This document shows positions 47,388 through 54,835 of a stretch of DNA of 64,000 bases, in pieces. The notes beneath the pieces are model-generated. The model did no database searches, was not told the DNA's origin, and saw nothing but the letters and a program-made list of their open reading frames with translations. Position numbers and translations under genes: made by a program. Source of the stretch: Novosphingobium clariflavum (lineage in GTDB: Bacteria > Pseudomonadota > Alphaproteobacteria > Sphingomonadales > Sphingomonadaceae); the NCBI RefSeq assembly GCF_026420865.1, contig NZ_JAPCWC010000001.1, positions 62,001 through 126,000 of the forward strand. The letters are read 5' to 3'. Each line of letters begins with the position of its first letter. The first letter of the stretch is position 1.

Positions 47388-48274
47388 GCGGCATGGCGCG
47401 CATTTCGGATGGATTGGCGGGCCGGGTCGCGGTCGTTACCGGGGCCAGTCGCGGGATCGGCAAGGGCATCGCCTGCGCGCTCGCGGACCATGGGGCGAGG
47501 GTCTATGTCACCGGCCGCACGGTTGCCGAGGGGCAGAGCGTATTGCCGGGGACGCTGGCGCAGACCGTCGAGGAAGTCGAAGCCCGTGGCGGCACGGGCG
47601 TTGCGGTGCCACTCGACCTGATGGACGATGCGCAGATAGATGCGCTGTTCCAGCAGGTGCGCCGGGACGAGGGGCGGCTCGACATCCTCGTCAACAACGC
47701 GATGGCCATTCCCGAGACGATGACCGGGCGTGAGGGGTTCTGGGAAAAGCCGCTGGACGAATGGCAGATATGGGATACCGGCATGCGCGCGGCCTATGTC
47801 GCGGCCTGGCATGCCGCAAGGATCATGGTGCCACAAGGATCGGGTCTGATCGCGGCCCTGTCGGGTTATGTCGGCGTGACTTATACCTATGATGTTGTGT
47901 TCGGCACCACCAAGGCAGCGACCGATCGGATGATGCGCGACATGGGCCACGAGCTGCGCGGAACCGGCGTGACGGCGCTGTCGTTGTGGCAGGGCTTCAC
48001 GTTTACCGAGCGGACGAGAGAGAACCTCAAGTCCGTGCCGGGTATGGCAGCGCAACTTGGCAGCGCCGCAGGGTCCTCGCCGGAGTTTCCGGGGCGGGTG
48101 CTCGCGGCGCTGGCGATGGATCCGGCGGTCGCTGCGCGCTCTGGCGGAACTTTTATCAATGCCGAACTCGCGGCGGAATATGGCGTGACCGATCGGGACG
48201 GAAAGGTCGTCGCATCCCTGCGCGATAGGCGCGGCGCACCGCTCTGGGCGCCGGGCGATACGACGCGGGCCTGA
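47384..48274 (+). CDS. Short-chain dehydrogenase/reductase, cassette copy B
   Basis: NAD(P)-dependent SDR of 296 aa, paralogue of copy A with the same TGASRGIGKG cofactor site, VNNAMAIPE, and the same unusual TYTYDVVFGTTKAATDRMMRDM active-site region. The GTG start overlaps the previous stop (GTGA); an ATG three codons later is possible. It is the last gene of the cassette. Directly beyond its stop lies a decayed oxidoreductase gene in the opposite direction. Confidence 0.85.
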   Translation: MSGMARISDGLAGRVAVVTGASRGIGKGIACALADHGARVYVTGRTVAEGQSVLPGTLAQTVEEVEARGGTGVAVPLDLMDDAQIDALFQQVRRDEGRLDILVNNAMAIPETMTGREGFWEKPLDEWQIWDTGMRAAYVAAWHAARIMVPQGSGLIAALSGYVGVTYTYDVVFGTTKAATDRMMRDMGHELRGTGVTALSLWQGFTFTERTRENLKSVPGMAAQLGSAAGSSPEFPGRVLAALAMDPAVAARSGGTFINAELAAEYGVTDRDGKVVASLRDRRGAPLWAPGDTTRA

Positions 48275-48280
48275 TCGGCA

Positions 48281-48608
48281 TTACGCCGGTATTTGAAGCG
48301 CCCCGGCGCTCAGCGACTGGAAATCGCCCAGCCAGGCTCGGATATGGTCGATCAGGTGCTATCCGCTTGCGCCCAGCCAGCCGCCGCCTGCCTGCCTGTC
48401 GAACCACCAACGTGGCAGGCGGGCGGCCGGGGCGGCGCAGAGGGGGATGAACTGATCCATCGCGAGGAAACGCGGCTCGCCGATCAGGCCCTCACGGATA
48501 GCCTGTCCGAACAGGGCGCGTTCCGGAAGCCGGCGGCACGCAGCGCAGGTATGTGAACACGGACGCCGATACCGGTTCTCACGACAATCGCTGCGATCTT
48601 GCCCATGC
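48281..48608 (-). pseudogene. Decayed Gfo/Idh/MocA family oxidoreductase gene
   Basis: Seen only by translating the minus strand in two frames. The N-terminal piece (start 48608) reads MGKIAA...GIGVRVHIPALRAAGF, the start of a Rossmann-type Gfo/Idh/MocA protein. After an internal deletion and a frame change near 48525, the next piece reads ALFGQAIREGLIGEPRFLAM, then RWWFDRQAGGGWLGASG, an in-frame TAG (48359-48361), then HLIDHIRAWLGDFQSLSAG. A TAA at 48281-48283 ends it. Most of the middle and the C-terminus are missing. Members of this family commonly oxidise sugars or cyclic polyols, in line with the neighbouring TIM-barrel isomerase. Confidence 0.75.
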
Positions 48609-48744
48609 CAGCGTCTTCCTTGAACCTATGCGGACTGCCGAGCCGGATGGGCACTAACCGCCCAAGCGATTTTCGATGATGCCGGACACGCTCCTGACGA
48701 AACGGGATAGCATGCCCGTTCGTTCGCCGACCGCGAGAGTGAGA

Positions 48745-49551
48745 ATGAGGCCGATCAGCCTGGAATTCGCGAGTACCTTCGGTTTGCCGCCGGTCGAGGC
48801 CGTGCGGTTGGCTTCGCGGCTGGGCTTCCGGCACATCAGTACGCCACTTCAGCCTGCGCGCGCCAGCCTTGCGGGTTATCAGCGCTTCTCGCTGCGCGAT
48901 GACATCGTGCTACGCCGGGATCTGCGTGCGGCGATGGCGGAAACGGGCGTAACGATTGCGTCGGGCGAAGGGGTTGCGATTGTGCCGGAACACGATGTGC
49001 GCGATCTTTATTCGGGCGATCTGGCGATCATGGAGGGGCTCGGCATTCCCCGCATCAATGTCGTCAGCCTCGATCCCGATCTACCCCGTAGCTTCGATCA
49101 ACTGGCGATGCTGTGCGAACTGGCGAGCGGTTTTGGCATCGAGACGCTGATCGAATTCGTGCCGATCTTTCCGATCTGCAATCTGGAAACGGCACAACGA
49201 GCGATCGCCCATGTGGGCCGCCGGGATTGCCGGGTGATGTTTGACACCATGCATTTCTGCCGGACGGGCGGGCGTCCTGCGGATCTCGCCGCCTTTGATC
49301 CCGATGCGATCGGCTATATCCAGCTTTGCGACGTTCCTGCCCAGCGGGTTCTGGCAGACTACATGGAGGAGGCCATCTGCGAACGCCTGGCGTGCGGCGA
49401 GGGAGACCTGCCATTGGCCGAATTGCTCGCCTTGCTACCGAAAGACCGGATCGTCGGCCTGGAAGTGCCGCAGCGCTCGCAGCAATTGGCCGGAGTTCCA
49501 TTGGAGGAACGGCTTGCGCATTGCCTCGCGGCAGCGCGGCGGTTCGTCTAG
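48745..49551 (+). CDS. TIM-barrel sugar phosphate isomerase/epimerase-family protein
   Basis: A protein of 268 aa, AP-endonuclease-2-like fold. The first strand is RPISLEFASTFGLPPVEAV, with later active-site regions LIEFVPIFPI, CRVMFDTMHF and GYIQLCD that hold the usual Glu, Asp, His and Asp metal ligands. The ATG at 48745 places the first beta strand at the N-terminus and follows CGAGAGTGAG; in-frame ATGs at 48676 and 48712 would add 11-23 residues. The stop TAG at 49549-49551 lies in the paired-hairpin repeat. It is divergent from the decayed Gfo/Idh/MocA gene, its probable former partner. Confidence 0.82.
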   Translation: MRPISLEFASTFGLPPVEAVRLASRLGFRHISTPLQPARASLAGYQRFSLRDDIVLRRDLRAAMAETGVTIASGEGVAIVPEHDVRDLYSGDLAIMEGLGIPRINVVSLDPDLPRSFDQLAMLCELASGFGIETLIEFVPIFPICNLETAQRAIAHVGRRDCRVMFDTMHFCRTGGRPADLAAFDPDAIGYIQLCDVPAQRVLADYMEEAICERLACGEGDLPLAELLALLPKDRIVGLEVPQRSQQLAGVPLEERLAHCLAAARRFV

Positions 49552-49655
49552 AACGTTTTTCGAACGGAGTGGAACACGCAGTGACCCGGAAGAACGCGGA
49601 AAACAAAGAATCTGGAGAGCCCGATCTGATTCAATCAGATCGGAAAACGCTCTAG
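49549..49655. repeat. Paired-hairpin repeat, copy 3 (diverged)
   Basis: Same plan as copies 1 and 2 (TAGAACG... GAAGAACGCGG; GATCTGAT-TCA-ATCAGATC; ending GCTCTAG) with many substitutions. Stem 2 is a perfect 8-bp stem, so the structure is kept though the sequence is not. Its left end is the stop codon of the TIM-barrel gene. Confidence 0.75.
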
Positions 49656-49705
49656 AGCGTTTGCCAATGAGGTGGAAACACCTGATGGCCCGGAAACGGC
49701 TCTAG
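49653..49705. repeat. Paired-hairpin repeat, half copy 4
   Basis: A 53-base piece with only the first hairpin (GAGGTG-GAAA-CACCT), ending in GGCTCTAG. It abuts copy 3 through the shared TAGAG, and its right end gives the stop codon of the Lrp gene on the other strand. Confidence 0.7.
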
Positions 49706-50172
49706 CTGCCGGTGTCCTTGACGGTTTCCATGGCGACGTACGTAGACGTGCTGGAGACGTGCGGCAGGTTGGACAGTTTTTCGCCCAGAACCTCGCGATA
49801 GCGGCGGATGTCGCGGGTACGCACCTTGAGCAGATAATCGAAGTGGCTGGCAAGCATGTGGCACTCCTCTACCTCGGGAATGCGCCGCACCGCTGCGTTG
49901 AATTCCGTGAGGGCCTGTTCGCGGGTGTCGGAGAGCTTCACTTCGGTGAAGGCCACGTGATCGAGCCCGAGCGCTGCGGGATCGACCACGGCCTGGAAGC
50001 CCCGGATCACGCCCGAATCGACCAGTCGGCGCAGGCGTACCTGGCATGGCGTCTTGGACAGGCCGACCACGCGGGCGAGTTCGGTGACGCTCATCCGCCC
50101 GTCGTTTCTGAGCGCGGCGACGATCTTGCGATCGTGCTCATCCAAGGTGACTGATTTGATTGTTTTCACCAT
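49702..50172 (-). CDS. putR: Lrp/AsnC family regulator of putA (PutR-type)
   Basis: A 156-aa Lrp-family regulator: winged helix-turn-helix at residues 9-60 (VTELARVVGLSKTPCQVRLRRLVDSG) and RAM domain from about 70 (VEECHMLASHFDYLLKV). It is divergent from putA; Lrp-type PutR proteins activate proline catabolism in alphaproteobacteria. A perfect 14-base palindrome between the two genes is the likely site. The stop codon is provided by the hairpin repeat. Confidence 0.9.
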   Translation of the reverse strand: MVKTIKSVTLDEHDRKIVAALRNDGRMSVTELARVVGLSKTPCQVRLRRLVDSGVIRGFQAVVDPAALGLDHVAFTEVKLSDTREQALTEFNAAVRRIPEVEECHMLASHFDYLLKVRTRDIRRYREVLGEKLSNLPHVSSTSTYVAMETVKDTGS

Positions 50173-50201
50173 GCATTTTGCCTACGTTGATCCGCAATAT
50201 A

Positions 50202-50215
50202 AGTCCATATGGACT
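50202..50215. promoter_or_regulatory. Perfect palindrome AGTCCATATGGACT, candidate PutR operator
   Basis: A 14-base perfect palindrome in the 98-base gap between the divergent putR and putA genes. Lrp-type dimers bind such sites. Position and symmetry support it; binding is not shown. Confidence 0.6.
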
Positions 50216-50270
50216 GCTTCACCCGCGTGAAAAGTCGGATTGCCAAGAGGACACGCGATATTCTGCGCAC

Positions 50271-53200
50271 ATGACCCAGACCGCGCCTTTTGCCGCTTTC
50301 GCTCCTGCCGTTCGTGAACCCACCGAACTGCGCCGTGCCATCACCGCAGCCTATCGCAGGGACGAGGCCGAATGCATGGCCCCGTTGCTGGCCGCCGCGA
50401 CGCTGCCCGACGCCACCCGCGCCGCGGTTCGTGCGGCCGCGAGCAACCTTGTCACCACGCTGCGCGCCAATCACAAGGGCACCGGCGTCGAGGGTCTGGT
50501 GCAGGAATACTCGCTGTCGAGCGAGGAGGGCGTGGCGCTCATGTGTCTGGCGGAGGCGCTGCTGCGCATTCCCGACGATGCCACCCGCGATGCGCTGATC
50601 CGCGACAAGATCGCTGGCGGCGACTGGGGGGCGCACCTTGGCAATGGCAAGTCGCTGTTCGTCAATGCCGCCACCTGGGGCCTTGTGGTCACCGGAAAGC
50701 TGGTCGGCAGCGTCGATGACAAGGGCCTTGGCGCCGCGCTGACGCGCCTTGTCGCACGCGCCGGTGAGCCGGTGATCCGCCGCGGCGTCGACATGGCGAT
50801 GCGCCTGATGGGCGAGCAGTTCGTCACCGGCGAAACCATCGACGAAGCGGTGAAGCGTGCCCGCGAACTGGAAGAAAAGGGCTTCCAGTACAGCTACGAC
50901 ATGCTGGGCGAAGCGGCCACCACGGCGGCCGACGCGGACCGCTACAACACCGACTACGTCAATGCGATCCACGCCATCGGCAAGGCCAGCGCCGGGCGCG
51001 GCGTCTATGGCGGCCCCGGCATCTCGATCAAGCTTTCCGCCCTCCACCCGCGCTATGTTCGCGCGCAGGCGAGCCGTGTGATGGGCGAACTGCTGCCGCG
51101 CGTGAAGGCGCTGGCAGTGATCGCCAAGGGCTATGACATCGGCCTCAACATCGATGCCGAGGAAGCCGACCGGCTCGAACTCTCGCTGGATCTGCTGGAA
51201 AGCCTCGCGCTCGATCCCGATCTGGCGGGCTGGGACGGCCTTGGCTTCGTGGTGCAGGCCTATGGCAAGCGCTGCCCCTATGTGCTCGACTGGATCATCG
51301 ATCTGGCCCGCCGTGCCGGACGCCGCATGATGGTGCGTCTGGTCAAGGGCGCCTATTGGGATGCCGAGATCAAACGCGCGCAAGTCGATGGCCTCGCTGA
51401 TTTCCCGGTGTTCACCCGCAAGGTCCATACCGACGTGTCCTATGTCGCCTGCGCGCAGAAGCTGCTGGCCGCCCCGGATGCGGTGTTCCCGCAGTTTGCC
51501 ACCCACAACGCGCAGACGCTGGCGACGATCTACCAGCTTGCCGGGCCGGACTTCGCCATCGGCAAGTACGAGTTCCAGTGCCTGCACGGCATGGGCGAGC
51601 CGCTCTATTCGCAGGTTGTCGGCAAGGACAAGCTGGACCGTCCCTGCCGCATCTACGCGCCGGTCGGCACGCATGAGACGCTGCTGGCCTACCTCGTGCG
51701 CCGCCTGCTGGAGAACGGCGCGAATTCCTCGTTCGTGAACCGCATCGCCGATCCGGCGGTGCCGGTGGACGAGATGGTCGCCGATCCGGTCGATATCGTC
51801 CGCGCCATGCCGCACCCCGGCGCGCGCCATAGCGAGATTGCCGCACCTGCCGGCCTCTACACCGGCCGCCGCAACTCCGCCGGTATCGATCTGGCCGACG
51901 AGACGGCATTGACTGCGCTGACCGCCGCGCTCCAGGCTTCGGTGACGCGCGAATGGTTCGCGATGCCCGCCAATGCGCAGGGCAAGGTGCGCGACGTGCT
52001 GAACCCCGCCGATCACCGCGACGTGGTGGGCAAGGTGATGGAAGTGGCGCCCGAAGCCGCTGCCGTCATGGTCGCGCGTGCTGCCATCAGCCGCTGGGGC
52101 GGTACGCCGGTGGCCGACCGCGCCGCCATGCTCGATGCCGCCGCCGACGTGATGCAGGCACGGATTGGCGAGCTGATGGGCCTCGTCATCCGCGAAGCCG
52201 GCAAGTCCGCCGCCAACGCCATCGCCGAAGTGCGCGAGGCGATCGACTTCCTGCGCTATTATGCGCAGCAGGCTCGCGCGACGTTCGGGGTGGAGCAGCA
52301 GGCACTTGGCCCGGTGGTCTGCATCAGTCCGTGGAACTTCCCGCTGGCGATCTTCGCCGGACAGGTTGCAGCCGCGCTCGTCGCCGGCAACACCGTGCTG
52401 GCCAAGCCCGCCGAAGAGACCCCGCTGATCGCCGCCGAAGCCGTGCGCATCCTGCACGAAGCCGGCGTTCCGGCCGACGCGCTGCAACTGGTTCCGGGCG
52501 ACGGCAAGGTCGGCGCTGCGCTGGTGGCCGCGCCGCAGGTGGCCGCCGTCATGTTCACGGGCTCGACCGAAGTTGCCCGCCTGATCCAGAAGCAGCTCTC
52601 GAGTCGCACCTCGGCGGATGGCCATGCCATTCCGCTGATTGCCGAGACCGGCGGCCAGAACGCGATGATCGTCGATTCCTCCGCGCTCGCAGAGCAGGTG
52701 GTGGCTGACGTCATCGCGTCGGCTTTCGATTCCGCTGGCCAGCGCTGCTCGGCGCTGCGCGTACTGTGCCTTCAGGAAGACGTGGCCGACCGTACGGTGA
52801 AGATGCTGAAGGGCGCGCTGGCCGAACTCTCGGTCGGCAACACCCAGACGCTGGCGACCGACATCGGCCCGGTCATCACCGCCGAGGCGCAGGGCAACAT
52901 CGCCGCGCATATCGAGACGATGAAGGCGCGCGGCTGCACGGTGGAGCAGGTGGCGATCCCCGCCGACTGCGCATTGGGCACGTTCGTCGCGCCCACCATC
53001 GTCGAGATCGATAGCATTGCCCAGCTCGGCCGCGAGGTCTTCGGCCCCGTGCTCCACGTCGTCCGCTTCCGCCGCGACGATCTGCCGGGCCTGATCGATG
53101 CGATCAACGGCACCGGCTATGGCCTGACCTTCGGCCTGCACACCCGCCTCGACGCCACGGTGGAGCGCGTTACCTCGGCGGTGAAGGCGGGCAACCTCTA

Positions 53201-53864
53201 CGTCAACCGCAACACCATCGGCGCGGTCGTCGGCGTGCAGCCGTTCGGCGGGCGCGGGCTATCGGGCACCGGCCCCAAGGCGGGCGGCCCGCTCTACCTT
53301 GGCCGGCTGGTTACCAAGGCCCCCGAAGTGCTCGGTCCGGCCGGGCACGGTGCGCCGCTGGTGGAAGCCTTCGCCGCATGGCTGGAGAGCGTGGGCGAGG
53401 CGAGCGCGGCTGCCGAGGCGCGCAAGATCGGTGCGGCATCCGCGCTCGGCACCGAGACCGAGCTGGCCGGTCCGGTGGGCGAGCGCAATCTCTACGCTCT
53501 CCATCCGCGCGGCCGCGTGCTGCTGCGCCCGGTGACCCGCGCCGGACTGTTCGCGCAGATGGCGGCTGTCCTGGCCACCGGTAACACGGCGAGCGTTGAG
53601 GGCATGGCGGTTCCCGGCGGCCTGCCTGCCGAGATCGAGGCGCGCTTCCACCCGCAGGCGGGTGAAGCCTTCGCTGCCTGCCTTGTGGAAGGGGATGCCG
53701 CTGCCGTGCGCGCGGCCTGCGAGGCCGTGGCCGAGCTGCCGGGACCGATCGTGCCGGTGCATGTCAGCGCCGGACCCAATGGCGCCTGGCTGCTGGAGGA
53801 GGTGTCCACCTCGATCAACACCACGGCGGCGGGCGGCAATGCCAGCCTGATGATGATCGGCTGA
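50271..53864 (+). CDS. putA: Bifunctional proline dehydrogenase / glutamate semialdehyde dehydrogenase PutA
   Basis: A 1197-aa enzyme that oxidises proline to glutamate in two steps. The FAD-binding proline dehydrogenase barrel spans about residues 90-460, with LVKGAYWDAEIKRAQ, FATHN, EFQCLHGMG and LAYLVRRLLENGANSSFVNRI including the proline-binding Arg pair. The aldehyde dehydrogenase domain spans about residues 520-970, with AETGGQNAMIVD and the catalytic Cys in SAGQRCSALRV. A C-terminal extension (about 990-1197) has the structural domain of long PutAs. There is no N-terminal ribbon-helix-helix, so it does not regulate its own gene; putR does this. The ATG follows AAGAGG. Confidence 0.95.
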   Translation: MTQTAPFAAFAPAVREPTELRRAITAAYRRDEAECMAPLLAAATLPDATRAAVRAAASNLVTTLRANHKGTGVEGLVQEYSLSSEEGVALMCLAEALLRIPDDATRDALIRDKIAGGDWGAHLGNGKSLFVNAATWGLVVTGKLVGSVDDKGLGAALTRLVARAGEPVIRRGVDMAMRLMGEQFVTGETIDEAVKRARELEEKGFQYSYDMLGEAATTAADADRYNTDYVNAIHAIGKASAGRGVYGGPGISIKLSALHPRYVRAQASRVMGELLPRVKALAVIAKGYDIGLNIDAEEADRLELSLDLLESLALDPDLAGWDGLGFVVQAYGKRCPYVLDWIIDLARRAGRRMMVRLVKGAYWDAEIKRAQVDGLADFPVFTRKVHTDVSYVACAQKLLAAPDAVFPQFATHNAQTLATIYQLAGPDFAIGKYEFQCLHGMGEPLYSQVVGKDKLDRPCRIYAPVGTHETLLAYLVRRLLENGANSSFVNRIADPAVPVDEMVADPVDIVRAMPHPGARHSEIAAPAGLYTGRRNSAGIDLADETALTALTAALQASVTREWFAMPANAQGKVRDVLNPADHRDVVGKVMEVAPEAAAVMVARAAISRWGGTPVADRAAMLDAAADVMQARIGELMGLVIREAGKSAANAIAEVREAIDFLRYYAQQARATFGVEQQALGPVVCISPWNFPLAIFAGQVAAALVAGNTVLAKPAEETPLIAAEAVRILHEAGVPADALQLVPGDGKVGAALVAAPQVAAVMFTGSTEVARLIQKQLSSRTSADGHAIPLIAETGGQNAMIVDSSALAEQVVADVIASAFDSAGQRCSALRVLCLQEDVADRTVKMLKGALAELSVGNTQTLATDIGPVITAEAQGNIAAHIETMKARGCTVEQVAIPADCALGTFVAPTIVEIDSIAQLGREVFGPVLHVVRFRRDDLPGLIDAINGTGYGLTFGLHTRLDATVERVTSAVKAGNLYVNRNTIGAVVGVQPFGGRGLSGTGPKAGGPLYLGRLVTKAPEVLGPAGHGAPLVEAFAAWLESVGEASAAAEARKIGAASALGTETELAGPVGERNLYALHPRGRVLLRPVTRAGLFAQMAAVLATGNTASVEGMAVPGGLPAEIEARFHPQAGEAFAACLVEGDAAAVRAACEAVAELPGPIVPVHVSAGPNGAWLLEEVSTSINTTAAGGNASLMMIG

Positions 53865-53892
53865 GGCGCAGCGTCATTGCTGCGATTCGGGC

Positions 53893-53920
53893 GGGCCGCT
53901 CCCTTCGTAGGGGGCGGCCT
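53893..53920 (+). terminator. Terminator-like hairpin after putA
   Basis: GGCCGCTCCC with GGGGGCGGCC around a short TTCGTA loop (one G-T pair), 29 bases after the putA stop, followed by TGCTGTCGTTT. Confidence 0.65.
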
Positions 53921-54248
53921 GCTGTCGTTTGCACGGCGCGTTCGCGGTCAGCAGGCTGGGCAGGTTGACACAGTTGACACGGTCCACGGCAAAAAAGTCC
54001 GGGCTGTCACCATGTCCCTCATCCAGAGGCCAAGCCGTTCAAACTGAACATGAAAGATTCGTCGTTCGAAGCATGGCGGCAGCCTGGCAGAACATGGCTA
54101 GGTAGGAAAACGATAGGCCCCCGCAACAATCGCCGCACCCCGTTCTGCGACCGACTCGTCCTCGTTCTTTCCGATTCCGGATATGGGCATTCTTCACAAG
54201 TAGGCGGCGAGCCACCACAGGAGTATGGTGTCTAGCGGAGAAATACCT
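53921..54248. other. Intergenic gap between putA and the RibD-like gene
   Basis: About 330 bases without a supported gene. TTGACA occurs twice, three bases apart (53965-53970 and 53974-53979), possible -35 boxes, but no good -10 box was found at the right distance. A 61-codon open frame at 54050 lacks family features. Confidence 0.4.
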
Positions 54249-54797
54249 ATGGGCAGGATGATCGTAGAGGCCGCCACGAGCATCGACGGCTATTGGGTCG
54301 ATGCCGAAGGCGTCAGCGTTTTTCCCATCGATGCGCAGCGCCGCGCTCGCATGGTGGCGCGTCTGTCGCAGTCCTGCGGGGCCGTGGTCATGAGCGCCAA
54401 GGCCTTTGCCGCTGCCGGCGAGCCGGACTGGTATGCCGACAACTACGAGCTGCAGGTACCGATCTTCGTGGTGACCGAGCGCGTTCCAGTGCCCGCCCCG
54501 CGCGAAAATGCGCGGCTGCGCTTTCATTTTCTGCCCGATTTCACCTCTGCGCTGGCGGCGGCCGAACGCGAGGCGGGAGACAAGGCGGTGCTGGTGATCG
54601 GCGGGGCACGTACCGTGACCGCCGCGCTCAGCACCGGCAGGACCGACGAGATCTGGCTCCACGTCATGGCGCGCACGCTTGGCAGGGGCGCTCCGCTGTT
54701 CGACCAGGACATGCCTTTCGCGGACTACTTCGTCTCCGAGATGGAGAACACGCCGAGCGCCGTCCACATGCGGCTGGAGCGGCGCTGCCAAGCCTGA
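54249..54797 (+). CDS. RibD C-terminal / dihydrofolate reductase-like protein
   Basis: A 182-aa NADPH-binding protein of the RibD_C family, similar to bacterial stand-alone reductases often called dihydrofolate-reductase-like. The start is MGRMIVEAATSIDGYWVDAEG, the central region is GAVVMSAKAFAAAGEPDWY and the cofactor loop is KAVLVIGGARTVTAAL. It lacks the deaminase half of RibD, so it is not the normal riboflavin enzyme. A role in folate, pterin or xenobiotic reduction is possible. The gene ends at a hexamer tandem repeat shared with a convergent transporter. Confidence 0.82.
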   Translation: MGRMIVEAATSIDGYWVDAEGVSVFPIDAQRRARMVARLSQSCGAVVMSAKAFAAAGEPDWYADNYELQVPIFVVTERVPVPAPRENARLRFHFLPDFTSALAAAEREAGDKAVLVIGGARTVTAALSTGRTDEIWLHVMARTLGRGAPLFDQDMPFADYFVSEMENTPSAVHMRLERRCQA

Positions 54798-54835
54798 CCT
54801 GACCCTGACCCTGACCCTGACCCTGACCGGGTCAG
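54795..54835. repeat. Tandem hexamer repeat (TGACCC) between convergent genes
   Basis: Five copies of TGACCC-type hexamers, followed by CCTGACCGGGTCAGG, which can pair back as a hairpin. It spans the gap of 34 bases between the RibD-like stop and the MFS stop. Slipped-strand change in copy number is likely, though no coding frame depends on it. Confidence 0.8.

Noticed and set aside
48293..48556. A plus-strand open frame of 87 codons after the second SDR gene.
   Set aside because: It is the reverse of the decayed Gfo/Idh/MocA gene, whose minus-strand reading carries recognisable family sequence.
50166..53141. A minus-strand open frame of 991 codons opposite putA.
   Set aside because: It is a shadow of putA with Arg/His/Gly-rich sequence and no domain.
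54050..54235. A 61-codon open frame in the gap after putA.
   Set aside because: No homology-like features, no ribosome site and no partner gene.
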